Below, one piece after another: positions 8,215 to 15,870 of a stretch of DNA of 22,032 bases. Location of the stretch: contig CALFOF010000168.1 of the NCBI GenBank assembly GCA_937919075.1, positions 1 through 22,032 of the forward strand, given 5' to 3'. The notes under the pieces were generated by a model. It did no database searches and had not been told where the DNA came from. It saw only the letters and a program-made list of their open reading frames with translations. Position 1 is the first letter of the stretch, and the number at the start of each line of letters is the position of its first letter. The stretch comes from an uncultured Cyanobium sp. (GTDB lineage Bacteria; Cyanobacteriota; Cyanobacteriia; PCC-6307; Cyanobiaceae). The translations under genes and the position numbers were made by a program.

Positions 8215-8687
8215 AGCAGCGTTGCGGCCACTGGTGTCTGCAACACGGCGGCAGTTGGTGCGTGCAGTAATTGCACCGCCGCCTGGACGCCCAGCCAGAG
8301 GCCGAGCGCCACCATCAGCACCCCGGCAAACAGCTCAAGGCGTTGCGGGGGGAGCACCGTGGCCAGCCAGCGGCCGAGCAGCACCCCCACCAGGCTGGAG
8401 CAGATCAGGGCCAGCGCCGCCCCCACAAACACCACACCCGGGCGCCCCGATTGGGCGGACAACAACAGCGCCGCCAGCTGGGTCTTGTCGCCCAGTTCCG
8501 CCAGAAACACCGTGGTGAAGGTGGTGAACAAAATGCTCACGAACGAAGCCGGCAGGGCGGCTCCGCTGGCTTCCGGTCCGCTCAACTGAGCGTTGCTTAC
8601 CTCAGGTGCGCCCGCCTCCGGAACACTGGCCGGAGTGGGCGCAGAGCCTGCGGTAGATCCGCTGCTGGGGTCGCTGGTGGCGCTCAT
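8172..8687 (-). CDS. Half-size GDT1/UPF0016 cation exporter (Mn/Ca), subunit B
   Basis: This 171-residue protein has one ELGDKTQL motif after FTTFTTVFLA, in the first of about three hydrophobic segments. It is the complementary half to the shorter protein encoded 114 bp downstream. It differs in carrying a hydrophilic Ser/Pro/Ala-rich N-terminal extension of about 45 residues before the first helix. Paired half-size exporters of this kind have been described in cyanobacteria as hemi manganese exchangers; I cannot say which half corresponds to which named subunit. The ATG at 8687 overlaps the stop codon of the cysteine-cluster gene by 4 bp (ATGA), so the two are probably coupled. The last codons lie within degenerate direct repeats. 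Confidence 0.9.
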   Translation of the reverse strand: MSATSDPSSGSTAGSAPTPASVPEAGAPEVSNAQLSGPEASGAALPASFVSILFTTFTTVFLAELGDKTQLAALLLSAQSGRPGVVFVGAALALICSSLVGVLLGRWLATVLPPQRLELFAGVLMVALGLWLGVQAAVQLLHAPTAAVLQTPVAATLLPGSSVPGLILSLG

Positions 8688-9100
8688 GAAGGGCGGGAGG
8701 CAACGGAGCCAGGTTGGCTGTTCGGTTGGCCGTTCAGCGGCGCCGGTGCCCGGCGGGTGGCCCGTTCAAACCGGCGCAGCTCCAGGCTGCGCCCGCCGAA
8801 TTCGCTGCGGATCTGCTGCTGACAACAGCGAATGGCGAACGCTTCGCTTTCTGCTGGCGGCACCTTGAACAGAGCAGCCAGCTGGCTCACCTGGCAGAAA
8901 TCGGGCCGCTCGGCGTAGATCCTGCAGCGGCGGGAACCGGTGTCGAAATGGCGGCACCAGCCGTCGGCACCCACCATCGACAGGTAGGTCTCCCGTTGCT
9001 GGGGATTGAGGGCTTCGAGAGCCTCGCTCCGTTCCTCGGGGTCAAGGCGACAGCAGGCCCCACATCCGGAGATACAGCTCCAGTGGGTTCCGCAGACCAT
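8684..9100 (-). CDS. YkgJ-type cysteine-cluster protein
   Basis: The 138-residue protein begins MVCGTHWSCISGCGACC and has further cysteines in GWCRHFDTGSRRCRIYAERPDFC and IRCCQQQ. This is the cysteine pattern of the YkgJ/UPF0153 family, thought to bind zinc or an iron-sulfur cluster. The molecular role is not established. It leads the minus-strand series and overlaps the first exporter half by 4 bp. Together with the exporters and divergent psb30, it may belong to metal handling for PSII, which is an inference from position. The divergent gap to psb30 holds a perfect inverted repeat at 9118-9136. Confidence 0.87.
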   Translation of the reverse strand: MVCGTHWSCISGCGACCRLDPEERSEALEALNPQQRETYLSMVGADGWCRHFDTGSRRCRIYAERPDFCQVSQLAALFKVPPAESEAFAIRCCQQQIRSEFGGRSLELRRFERATRRAPAPLNGQPNSQPGSVASRPS

Positions 9101-9117
9101 CAGGCCACCCCGCGTTG

Positions 9118-9136
9118 CTGTGACAAGCCGTCACAG
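9118..9136. promoter_or_regulatory. Inverted repeat in divergent YkgJ-type/psb30 promoter region
   Basis: Perfect 7-bp arms CTGTGAC and GTCACAG are separated by 5 bp, centred in the 117-bp gap between two divergent start codons. The half-site TGTGA/TCACA resembles a CRP-type operator, but the spacing is 7 rather than 6 bp. It could be a regulator binding site or a hairpin near the 5' end of the minus-strand mRNA. Confidence 0.4.
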
Positions 9137-9217
9137 TGGCATGGTCGCCACCGGGATGCCTGTCACCACGACCCTTAGGCTGCTGCGCAGAGTGCTTTCC
9201 TTGCGAGCTTTCGGACC

Positions 9218-9325
9218 ATGGGTATTGATTTCCATCTGATCGCCAACTTCCTCGCCCTGGCTCTGATCACCCTGGCCGGTCCGGCCGTGATCTTTATCCT
9301 TTTCTATCGGCGCGGCGCGCTCTGA
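9218..9325 (+). CDS. psb30: Psb30 (Ycf12), photosystem II small subunit
   Basis: A 35-residue single-helix membrane protein is encoded from the ATG at 9218 to TGA at 9323: [19 protein letters not shown], then [16 protein letters not shown]. The hydrophobic segment spans about residues 7-29 and ends in a basic stretch, and the [15 protein letters not shown] core fits the Ycf12/Psb30 family. Psb30 sits at the edge of the PSII reaction centre near cytochrome b559 and stabilises the complex. It is monocistronic here, divergent from the cysteine-cluster gene, and its stop is only 4 bp from the convergent recJ stop. Its size makes it easy to miss in automatic annotation. Confidence 0.9.
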   Translation: MGIDFHLIANFLALALITLAGPAVIFILFYRRGAL

Positions 9326-9329
9326 GCCT

Positions 9330-11321
9330 TCAGGCCACCAGGCCCAGCGCCAGGCTGGCCTCGTCAATCAGGCCCTGCACGTAGGGGTGCCGCTCCCCCT
9401 GCACGTTCGTTTCATGCAAGGGGATTCCCATTTCTTCGCCTGAGGCATTGCGGATGCGCAGCTCCTCGGCCTCCACCCGGCACCAGTAGGAACGCTGGCG
9501 GCGTTGCAGCAGCACCTCGCCCCCACCGCTCTCGCGCAGCCCCACCACTTCGAGCTGCAGCCGCTCCTCGCCCTGCCAGTGGTTGAGCCGCAGGCGGTAG
9601 GCCACATCCACCATGGCCGGCACCGTTCCTTCCCCTTGCCAGCGCCAGGCGATTGCCCGCTGGCGGATGCCGTTCTGCTCCAGCACCAGCTGCAGATGGC
9701 CGCCCCGCAGGCTGCGCTGCTCCACCACGCGGCACTGCTGGCTCCAGAACACGGGGGTTTCGTGGCCGGCGCCGAACGGCTCCAGCCGTTGCAGGCAGAG
9801 CCAGAAGGGTCTGTCGATGCGATCGAGCGCCAGCCGTGCTTCCGGCTCCACCGGCAGCCCGCCGCCCAGGGGGGTGGCATTGCCACTGGCGATGGCGCTG
9901 AGCGCGTCGTGGAGAGACGCGACGTTCTCGGCCCGCACTGTGAAGCCTCCCGCGGCGGGATGGCCGCCGTGGCGTTCGAGCAGGTCGTGGCAGGCCCGCA
10001 GGGCCGCATCCACCGCAAACCCCTTGGGAGCCCGCACCGATGCCCGCAGCAGCCCGTTGCCTTCGCCGGCCAGCATGGCCACCGGCGCACCGAAGCGCTC
10101 CACCAGCCGGGCTGCCACCACGCCGATCACGCCGTGGTGCCAATGGCTCTGGGCGAGCAGCAGAAAGGGGCTGCGCTCGGGGCCGTCGGCTTCCACCAGC
10201 GCCACCGCTTCCGCTTCGATCGCGTCGCAGAGTTCGCGGCGCTGCCGGTTGAGCGCCTCACACTGCTGGGCCAGTTCCATGGCACTGTCTAAGTCTGCGG
10301 TGGTCAGCAGGTCGACCACCAGCTGGGGATCACCGAGCCGGCCGACCGCATTGATCCGCGGCGCGATCTGAAAGGCCACCGCCGTGGCATCAAGAGGTCG
10401 TTCACCAAGACCGGCCAGCCGCTGCAGAGCCTGCAGCCCGGGCAGCGCGGAGCCTTGCAAGCGGCAGAGGCCGTCTTGAAGCCAGCGGCGGTTCACCCCG
10501 TGCAAGGGGGCCATGTCGGCGATCGTGCCGATGCAGAACAGGTCAAGCGCCATGCCGGTGGCATCGGCGCGGTTCAGCCGCTCGGCAAGGGCCACCGCCA
10601 GCACATAGGCCAGCCCCACCCCGGCCAGGCCGCGGTACGGCGAGCCTTCGGGGGTGATGGCCGGGTGCAGCAGCGCCAGGTATGGCGGTGGCTCCGGCGG
10701 AATGGTGTGGTGATCGGTGAGGATCACGTCCACCTGCAGCGCCCGGGCCCGGTTCAAGGCGTCGGCGGCGGCGATGCCGTTGTCCACCGTCACCAGCAGG
10801 CGGATGCCGTCGCCGGCCAGGCGCTCCACCATCGCCGTGTTGAGCCCATAGCCATCCTCCTGACGGCTGGGAATCGCCGCCACCGGCCGTGCGCCCAGCC
10901 GCTCCAGCACCCCTACCAGCAACGCCGTGCTGGTCATGCCGTCAGCGTCGTAGTCGCCGCAGATCGCCAGCGCTTCGCCCCGCCCGCAGGCCAGCGCCAG
11001 GCGCTCTACGGCCACGCCCAGGTCCTGGAAATGCTGCTGGGGATCGGGGGCCGCGGGGGGATCGAGCAGGTCGGTGATCGCAGCGGCACTGCAAAAGCCA
11101 CGCCGGCGCAGCACCGCCAACAATTCAGGCGGCAGGCCCAGGGCAGCGAGCGCTTTGAGCGGGTCAGCAGCTTGCGTGCCACCGGCTTGCGGCTCACTGG
11201 CTTGCAGCTCACTGGCTTGCAGGGCCGGCAGGGGCGCCGGCAACTGCCAGCGTTGCTCGGGCAGGCGGGTCAACAGGCCATCGTCGAGGCGGCTGTCGCA
11301 TTCTGTGTGCTGGCTGTTCAT
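9330..11321 (-). CDS. recJ: RecJ, single-strand-specific 5'-3' exonuclease
   Basis: RecJ degrades single-stranded DNA 5' to 3' in recombination and mismatch or base-excision repair. The 663-residue protein has the DHH-phosphoesterase motifs in order: CGDYDADG (D123, D125, D127), VTVDNG (D180) and TDHH (D203, H204, H205). A second, DHHA1-type half follows with GHPAAGGFTV and later an OB-like region. It is somewhat longer than E. coli RecJ (577), partly because of an N-terminal region with a 15-bp imperfect repeat coding for LQASE-like units (residues about 34-47). The ATG at 11321 is 23 bp from the divergent HAD gene start. Confidence 0.95.
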   Translation of the reverse strand: MNSQHTECDSRLDDGLLTRLPEQRWQLPAPLPALQASELQASEPQAGGTQAADPLKALAALGLPPELLAVLRRRGFCSAAAITDLLDPPAAPDPQQHFQDLGVAVERLALACGRGEALAICGDYDADGMTSTALLVGVLERLGARPVAAIPSRQEDGYGLNTAMVERLAGDGIRLLVTVDNGIAAADALNRARALQVDVILTDHHTIPPEPPPYLALLHPAITPEGSPYRGLAGVGLAYVLAVALAERLNRADATGMALDLFCIGTIADMAPLHGVNRRWLQDGLCRLQGSALPGLQALQRLAGLGERPLDATAVAFQIAPRINAVGRLGDPQLVVDLLTTADLDSAMELAQQCEALNRQRRELCDAIEAEAVALVEADGPERSPFLLLAQSHWHHGVIGVVAARLVERFGAPVAMLAGEGNGLLRASVRAPKGFAVDAALRACHDLLERHGGHPAAGGFTVRAENVASLHDALSAIASGNATPLGGGLPVEPEARLALDRIDRPFWLCLQRLEPFGAGHETPVFWSQQCRVVEQRSLRGGHLQLVLEQNGIRQRAIAWRWQGEGTVPAMVDVAYRLRLNHWQGEERLQLEVVGLRESGGGEVLLQRRQRSYWCRVEAEELRIRNASGEEMGIPLHETNVQGERHPYVQGLIDEASLALGLVA
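11175..11222. repeat. 15-bp imperfect tandem repeat inside recJ
   Basis: GGCTTGCGGCTCACT, GGCTTGCAGCTCACT and a partial GGCTTGCAGG lie in succession. On the minus strand they encode ALQASELQASEPQAGG, a low-complexity linker before the RecJ nuclease core. The length is in-frame (5 codons per unit), so copy number could vary without breaking the gene. Confidence 0.6.
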
Positions 11322-11332
11322 GCGGCTTTGCT

Positions 11333-11338
11333 TAGCCT
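11333..11338 (+). promoter_or_regulatory. Candidate -10 element of the HAD-ycf20-glyK operon
   Basis: TAGCCT fits the bacterial TANNNT -10 pattern and ends exactly 6 nt before the ATG at 11345, which would put the transcription start on or next to the first base of the start codon (leaderless mRNA). The UPF0182 gene shows the same hexamer and spacing. No clear -35 element is seen. Confidence 0.35.
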
Positions 11339-11344
11339 CCGTGC

Positions 11345-12121
11345 ATGGATGACGCTCCCCTGCAGCATTCCCTTGGCGCCTTGCTCTGGGACGTGGACGG
11401 CACGCTGGCGGAAACCGAGCTGGACGGCCATCGCCCTGCCTTCAACCGGGCGTTTGCCGAGGAAGGCCTCCCCTGGCACTGGGATCCGCCCACCTACATC
11501 CAGCTGCTGGCGATCAGTGGCGGTCGCGAGCGGTTGCGCATCTTTCTCAGCGATCAGGGCCCCGAGCCCCCCGATCCCGCCCTGCTGGATGCCCTGGTGC
11601 GCCGCAAGCAGCAGCACTACACCGCCCTGATGGCGGACGGGGCAATCCAGCTGCGCCCGGGCGTGCAGCGGCTGATCACTGCCGCCGCTGCCGCCGGGCT
11701 CACCCAGGCGGTGGTCACCACCTGCGGGCGCCGCTCCGCCCAGGCGCTGATCGAGCGCCTGTTGCCCGAAGCGGCAGCGGCCTTCGCCTTTCTGGTGTGC
11801 GGCGACGACGTGACCGCCCTGAAACCCGCACCCGACGCTTACCTCCTTGCCCTGCGTCAGTTGGCCATGCCGGCGGCGGCGGTGGTGGCGATCGAAGATT
11901 CCAGCAACGGCACCAGGGCTGCAACGGCAGCCGGTCTGCGCACCCTGGTGACGCTCAGCGAAGCCACCTGCCGTGAACCGCTCACTGTGTTCAAGGGGGC
12001 AGCCGCCATCGTGAGCCAGCTGGGCGAGAGCAGCGCACCCAGCTTGGTGCGGCAGGGTCCGGCTTGCACCGGCGGCCTGATCACGCTCTCCTACATCGAG
12101 CAGCTGGTCGTTCCTTCATGA
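11345..12121 (+). CDS. HAD-family phosphatase, CbbY-like
   Basis: The 258-residue protein has the HAD catalytic motif LLWDVDGTLAETE (nucleophile D16, acid/base D18), motif II VVTTCG, a lysine in TALKPAPDAY, and the acidic motif AIEDSSNGTRAATAAG. Its cap region and length fit the CbbY subgroup, whose studied members hydrolyse xylulose-1,5-bisphosphate, a misfire product that inhibits Rubisco. Phosphoglycolate phosphatase or beta-phosphoglucomutase-like activity are alternatives that cannot be separated by eye. The stop codon overlaps the ycf20 start by 4 bp (ATGA). Grouping with glycerate kinase favours a role in carbon salvage around Rubisco, as an inference. Confidence 0.88.
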   Translation: MDDAPLQHSLGALLWDVDGTLAETELDGHRPAFNRAFAEEGLPWHWDPPTYIQLLAISGGRERLRIFLSDQGPEPPDPALLDALVRRKQQHYTALMADGAIQLRPGVQRLITAAAAAGLTQAVVTTCGRRSAQALIERLLPEAAAAFAFLVCGDDVTALKPAPDAYLLALRQLAMPAAAVVAIEDSSNGTRAATAAGLRTLVTLSEATCREPLTVFKGAAAIVSQLGESSAPSLVRQGPACTGGLITLSYIEQLVVPS

Positions 12122-12462
12122 GCACCCCGCCGGTTCAGGCCACCCGCTTTCAGCACCTGCTCGAGCGCATTGCCACGGCGCTGCTTCAGGGGGTGCGCGG
12201 CAGCTGGCGGCGCCGCAGCCTTTCGTTGATCGCCCTGCTGGCAGGGTTCTTCGCCGGCAACAACCTCACCTCCTATTTCCTGGTCACCATCGGGCAGCGG
12301 CCGGTGGTGGTGCTGGTGTTGGTGGTGGGCCTTGAACTGCTAGTGCGGTTGCGCAGCCATCAGGTGCGCGGTGAACCCTCCCTGGCCTGGGTGATCTGCG
12401 ACCACCTGCGGCTCGGGCTCGTCTACGCCGTGGTGGCGGAGGCGTTCAAGCTGGGCTCATGA
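12118..12462 (+). CDS. ycf20: Ycf20/DUF565 membrane protein
   Basis: I start at the ATG at 12118, which overlaps the stop of the HAD gene by 4 bp and gives 114 residues (MSTPPVQATRFQHLLERIA). The block GSWRRRSLSLIALLAGFFAGNNLTSYFL, followed by a second hydrophobic stretch RPVVVLVLVVGLELLVRLR, fits Ycf20 (DUF565), with two to three membrane segments. A plant homologue affects non-photochemical quenching; the cyanobacterial role is not settled. Its own stop overlaps the glycerate kinase start by 4 bp, so it is the middle gene of a tightly coupled three-gene unit. Confidence 0.88.
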   Translation: MSTPPVQATRFQHLLERIATALLQGVRGSWRRRSLSLIALLAGFFAGNNLTSYFLVTIGQRPVVVLVLVVGLELLVRLRSHQVRGEPSLAWVICDHLRLGLVYAVVAEAFKLGS

Positions 12463-13541
12463 CGCAGCTTCCAGAGCCTGCCTTCACCCCGCTCTGGCCC
12501 GAAGCTCCGTACCAAAGGCTGCTGCAAGCTTGTGGCGTGGTGGATGCTGCCGCCTGGCACGGGCGCTGGCGGCAGCATCCAGACGCCCTGTCCATCCCGC
12601 CTGATCCACGCTGGGCGCTGGTGTTGCCGCTGTTGAGCCGCTGCCAGGGCGAGGTGGCCAAGGGCAAGCGCCTGCTGATCGGCCTCAATGCCCCGGTGGG
12701 GGCGGGCAAATCAAGCCTCGGTGCCTGGCTGAGCGCCTTGGCGCCGGCGTTGGGCCTGCGCCTGAGCAGCCTCTCGATTGACGACTTCTACTGGCCCTGG
12801 CAGGAGCGCACCAGCCGGATGGCGGGCAATCCTTTTGGTGTCGACCGGGTGCCGCCCGGCAGCCATGACGCGGACCTGCTGGCCCACCAGCTCACAAGCT
12901 GGCGCCAGGACGGGGTGCTGCGATGGCCCCGCTTCGACAAGCGGCTGCGGCAAGGGCACGGAGATCGCAACGGTTGGAGCCGCCAGGAGGCCGATGTGGT
13001 GCTGCTGGAGGGCTGGCTGATCGGCTGCCGTGCCATCGGCCCGGCGGCACTGGCGGGGCGGCTGGAGCGGCTAGGGGGTGCGGCGGCCCTGGGGCTGACG
13101 TCCGAGGAGCACGCCTGGCTGCCGCACTGGGACGCGGCGTTGGAGCCCTATGCGCCGGCGTGGGCCCAGTTGGATGGGCTGTGGGTGTTGCAACCGCTCG
13201 ACTGGAGCTGGCCGCGCCGCTGGCGCTTCCAGGCCGAAGCACGCCAGCGGCGCCGCAGCAGCGGCGTTGATGGCGGCACTGAAGTGGGTGGCGCAGCGTT
13301 GGCTGGGGCCGACCTGGAGAGAATCGTGCGGGCCAGCCTGTGCTCACTGCCGCCAGCCCTTTACCAAGACCCCTTGATCACGGACACCGGCTGCCCGCCA
13401 AGCAACGGGGTGGGAAGTGGTGTGGAAGCGGTGGGGCTGCTGGATGGCCGCCGCCGCTTCCGTTGGATCGGCACCGGAGATGAGGCCGGCATCGCTGCTG
13501 ATCAGCTTTCTTCGGTTTCAGCGCTTTCATCGATCGGGTAG
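12459..13541 (+). CDS. glyK: D-glycerate 3-kinase, plant/cyanobacterial type
   Basis: This 360-residue P-loop kinase carries [18 protein letters not shown] (K84, S85) and then [14 protein letters not shown] (D108, D109), [11 protein letters not shown] and [12 protein letters not shown], the arrangement of GLYK-type glycerate kinases. The enzyme phosphorylates D-glycerate to 3-phosphoglycerate, returning photorespiratory carbon to the Calvin cycle. The N-terminal 70 residues precede the kinase domain. The ATG overlaps the ycf20 stop by 4 bp. The 3' end overlaps the convergent rpmF gene by 40 bp (13502-13541); the kinase C-terminus beyond [13 protein letters not shown] is probably dispensable tail. 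Confidence 0.92.
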   Translation: MTQLPEPAFTPLWPEAPYQRLLQACGVVDAAAWHGRWRQHPDALSIPPDPRWALVLPLLSRCQGEVAKGKRLLIGLNAPVGAGKSSLGAWLSALAPALGLRLSSLSIDDFYWPWQERTSRMAGNPFGVDRVPPGSHDADLLAHQLTSWRQDGVLRWPRFDKRLRQGHGDRNGWSRQEADVVLLEGWLIGCRAIGPAALAGRLERLGGAAALGLTSEEHAWLPHWDAALEPYAPAWAQLDGLWVLQPLDWSWPRRWRFQAEARQRRRSSGVDGGTEVGGAALAGADLERIVRASLCSLPPALYQDPLITDTGCPPSNGVGSGVEAVGLLDGRRRFRWIGTGDEAGIAADQLSSVSALSSIG

Positions 13542-13681
13542 ACGAAGCCCTGGGCCCGGCCACTCAGCACGGCTTTGCCGAGCGAGAGGGCCTTGCTGGC
13601 GGCAACACCCGCCTTGGCTTTCCAATGGGCGTGGCGCTGGTTGCGCTTGCCCTTGGACGTTTTCTTCTTGGGAACAGCCAT
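13502..13681 (-). CDS. rpmF: 50S ribosomal protein L32
   Basis: The 59-residue basic protein begins [20 protein letters not shown] and continues [39 protein letters not shown]. The [10 protein letters not shown] start and HW(K/R)A segment are diagnostic of L32; the zinc-binding cysteines found in some L32 proteins are absent, as is usual in cyanobacteria. Its last 12 codons and stop overlap the 3' end of glyK on the other strand. It is divergent from ftsH with 66 bp between start codons, and this gap is visibly richer in A and T than its surroundings, as expected for two promoters. Confidence 0.96.
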   Translation of the reverse strand: MAVPKKKTSKGKRNQRHAHWKAKAGVAASKALSLGKAVLSGRAQGFVYPIDESAETEES

Positions 13682-13747
13682 TCCCTACCTACTGCCAAAC
13701 AACTACTTTCCGCTGCCGGCCTGCCTTTCGTCAAATCGCTAAACTCA

Positions 13748-15766
13748 ATGCAGCAGCAAATCCATGTGAGCAGCACGCCTCCTGTGCTTCCGCTCTGGTC
13801 CAGCGGATCCACCGCTGCTCTGGCGGTTGCCCCAGAACCCAATGCGGCCCCTGCCGCTGAATCGAGGCCATCTGCCACCAGCACCAGCCCTGCTCCAGGT
13901 GATCAGGCCCCTGCCGAACAAGCACCGGCAAGCCCAGCTCCTGCAGTGGCCCCAGCCCGCCCGGGCCTGTTCAGCAACCTCGGCGTGCGTCAGCCTGCCC
14001 CCCCCACCTACAGCCAACTGCTGGCGCTGATGCGCGACGGGCAGGTGAAGGAGGTGGAGCTCTTGCTGCGACACCGGGAAGCTCTGGTCACCCTCGCCGA
14101 TGGCACCAAGACGCGGGTGGCGGTGTTCGCCAACGACACCTTGCTGCTCAGCACCGCCGAGCAGGCGAAGGTGCCGCTCAGCGTTCGCGACGATCGCCAG
14201 GAAGATGCCACCGCCGGCCTGGTCGTCAATGTGCTGCTGGTGGTGATGCTGGTGGGCGGTCTCACCCTGCTGATCCGCCGCTCCTCCCAAGTGGCCAACA
14301 AGGCGATCGGCTTCGGCCGCAGCCAGCCGCGGCTTCAGCCCGAGGGCACGGTGTCGGTGCGCTTTGAGGATGTGGCGGGCATCAACGAGGCCAAGGAAGA
14401 ACTACAGGAGGTGGTGAGCTTCCTGCGCCAGCCCGAGCGCTTCACCTCCATCGGCGCCAAGATCCCCAGAGGGGTGCTGCTGGTGGGCCCGCCCGGCACC
14501 GGCAAAACCCTCCTCGCCAAGGCGATCGCCGGCGAAGCCGGCGTGCCCTTCTTCTCGATGGCAGCCTCGGAGTTCGTGGAGATGTTTGTGGGCGTGGGGG
14601 CCAGCCGGGTGCGCGACCTGTTCCGGCGCGCCAAGGAAAAAGCACCTTGCATCATTTTTATCGACGAAGTCGATGCGGTGGGGCGCCAGCGCGGTGCGGG
14701 CATCGGCGGCGGCAACGACGAACGGGAGCAGACCCTCAACCAGCTGCTCACTGAGATGGATGGCTTCGAGGAAAACTCGGGCGTGATCCTGCTGGCGGCC
14801 ACCAACCGGCCGGATGTGCTTGATGTGGCCCTCACCCGGCCCGGTCGCTTCGACCGTCAGATCAGTGTGGATCTGCCCGACCGCCGTGGCCGTGAAGCCA
14901 TCCTGGCGGTGCATGCCCGCAGCCGTCCCCTCTCTGAAGAGGTGTCGATGGCCTCCTGGGCTGCCCGCACCCCAGGATTTTCCGGCGCCGACCTGGCCAA
15001 CCTGCTCAATGAGGCCGCCATCCTCACCGCCCGCCGCCAGAAGGCGAGCATCGACGACCAGGCGCTCAGCGATGCGCTGGAGCGCATCACCATGGGCCTG
15101 TCGGTAGCCCCCCTGCTGGACAGCGCCAAAAAGCGCCTGATCGCCTACCACGAGGTGGGCCACGCCCTGCTCACCACCCTCATTCCCAACGCCGATCGCC
15201 TCGACAAGGTGACCCTGCTGCCGCGGGCCGGCGGTGTGGGCGGCTTTGCCCGCACCATGCCCGATGAGGACATCATCGATTCCGGGTTGATCAGCCGCGC
15301 CTACCTGCAGGCACGGCTGGTGGTGGTGATGGGCGGGCGGGCCGCGGAAACGGTGGTGTTCGGCCCCAGCGAAATCACCCAGGGCGCGTCCGGCGATCTG
15401 CAGATGGCCACCCGCATCTGCCGTGAGATGGTGACCCGCTACGGGTTTTCACCACTCGGCCCGGTCGCACTTGAAGGCGATGCGGCCGAGGTGTTTCTCG
15501 GCCGGGATCTGATCCACACACGGCCCAGCTACGCGGAAAGCACCGGTCGCCGCATCGATGCCCAGGTGCGCGCCCTCTCGCGTGAGGCGCTCGATCGGGC
15601 CGTCGCCGAGCTGCAGCCGCGCCGAGATCTGCTCGATGATCTGGTGGAGCTGCTGATTGAGCGGGAAACCCTCAGTGGCGATGAATTCCGGGCGATCGTG
15701 GAGAGCTACGAAATCAACCAGACGGCCGGCAGCCAGCGTGCGGGCACCCGCTCTCCCGCAGCCTGA
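13748..15766 (+). CDS. ftsH: FtsH-family AAA+ zinc metalloprotease
   Basis: FtsH degrades damaged or unassembled membrane proteins, including photodamaged D1. From the ATG at 13748 the product is 672 residues. It has a Pro/Ala-rich N-terminus (about 25-75), a short extracytoplasmic region starting [19 protein letters not shown], a membrane helix at 156-178, Walker A GPPGTGKT (247-254), Walker [10 protein letters not shown], the SRH segment ATNRPDVLD...RPGRFDRQ and the zinc site HEVGH (468-472) with GASGDLQ supplying the third ligand. FtsH normally has two N-terminal helices; the first is missing with this start. A longer frame from 13625 would add a hydrophobic stretch but runs antisense through rpmF. 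Which cyanobacterial FtsH paralogue this is was not settled. Confidence 0.94.
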   Translation: MQQQIHVSSTPPVLPLWSSGSTAALAVAPEPNAAPAAESRPSATSTSPAPGDQAPAEQAPASPAPAVAPARPGLFSNLGVRQPAPPTYSQLLALMRDGQVKEVELLLRHREALVTLADGTKTRVAVFANDTLLLSTAEQAKVPLSVRDDRQEDATAGLVVNVLLVVMLVGGLTLLIRRSSQVANKAIGFGRSQPRLQPEGTVSVRFEDVAGINEAKEELQEVVSFLRQPERFTSIGAKIPRGVLLVGPPGTGKTLLAKAIAGEAGVPFFSMAASEFVEMFVGVGASRVRDLFRRAKEKAPCIIFIDEVDAVGRQRGAGIGGGNDEREQTLNQLLTEMDGFEENSGVILLAATNRPDVLDVALTRPGRFDRQISVDLPDRRGREAILAVHARSRPLSEEVSMASWAARTPGFSGADLANLLNEAAILTARRQKASIDDQALSDALERITMGLSVAPLLDSAKKRLIAYHEVGHALLTTLIPNADRLDKVTLLPRAGGVGGFARTMPDEDIIDSGLISRAYLQARLVVVMGGRAAETVVFGPSEITQGASGDLQMATRICREMVTRYGFSPLGPVALEGDAAEVFLGRDLIHTRPSYAESTGRRIDAQVRALSREALDRAVAELQPRRDLLDDLVELLIERETLSGDEFRAIVESYEINQTAGSQRAGTRSPAA

Positions 15767-15801
15767 AAGGTTGCACAGGAGGGGGGCTAAGCACCCGAAT
15801 A

Positions 15802-15870
15802 AACCAGTCGAATGAGTCGAACCAGGGGATTCGTCGAACCAGGCGATCAGGTGAACCAGTCGCTCAGGTG
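15802..15870. repeat. Four-copy degenerate 17-bp tandem repeat
   Basis: Units begin at 15802 (18 bp), 15820, 15837 and 15854 (17 bp each). Every unit starts AACCAG and ends in G; the last two, AACCAGGCGATCAGGTG and AACCAGTCGCTCAGGTG, differ at three positions. The array fills most of the 97-bp gap between ftsH and the convergent bicupin gene and covers the bicupin stop codon (15864-15866). Confidence 0.8.

Noticed and set aside
10455-11630. Plus-strand 391-codon frame across recJ and the HAD gene
   Set aside because: It crosses two real genes in a different frame and has no recognisable domain.
13625-13747. Hydrophobic N-terminal extension of ftsH from an ATG at 13625
   Set aside because: It is antisense to conserved rpmF codons and would place the ftsH start inside another gene; kept only as a question in the findings.
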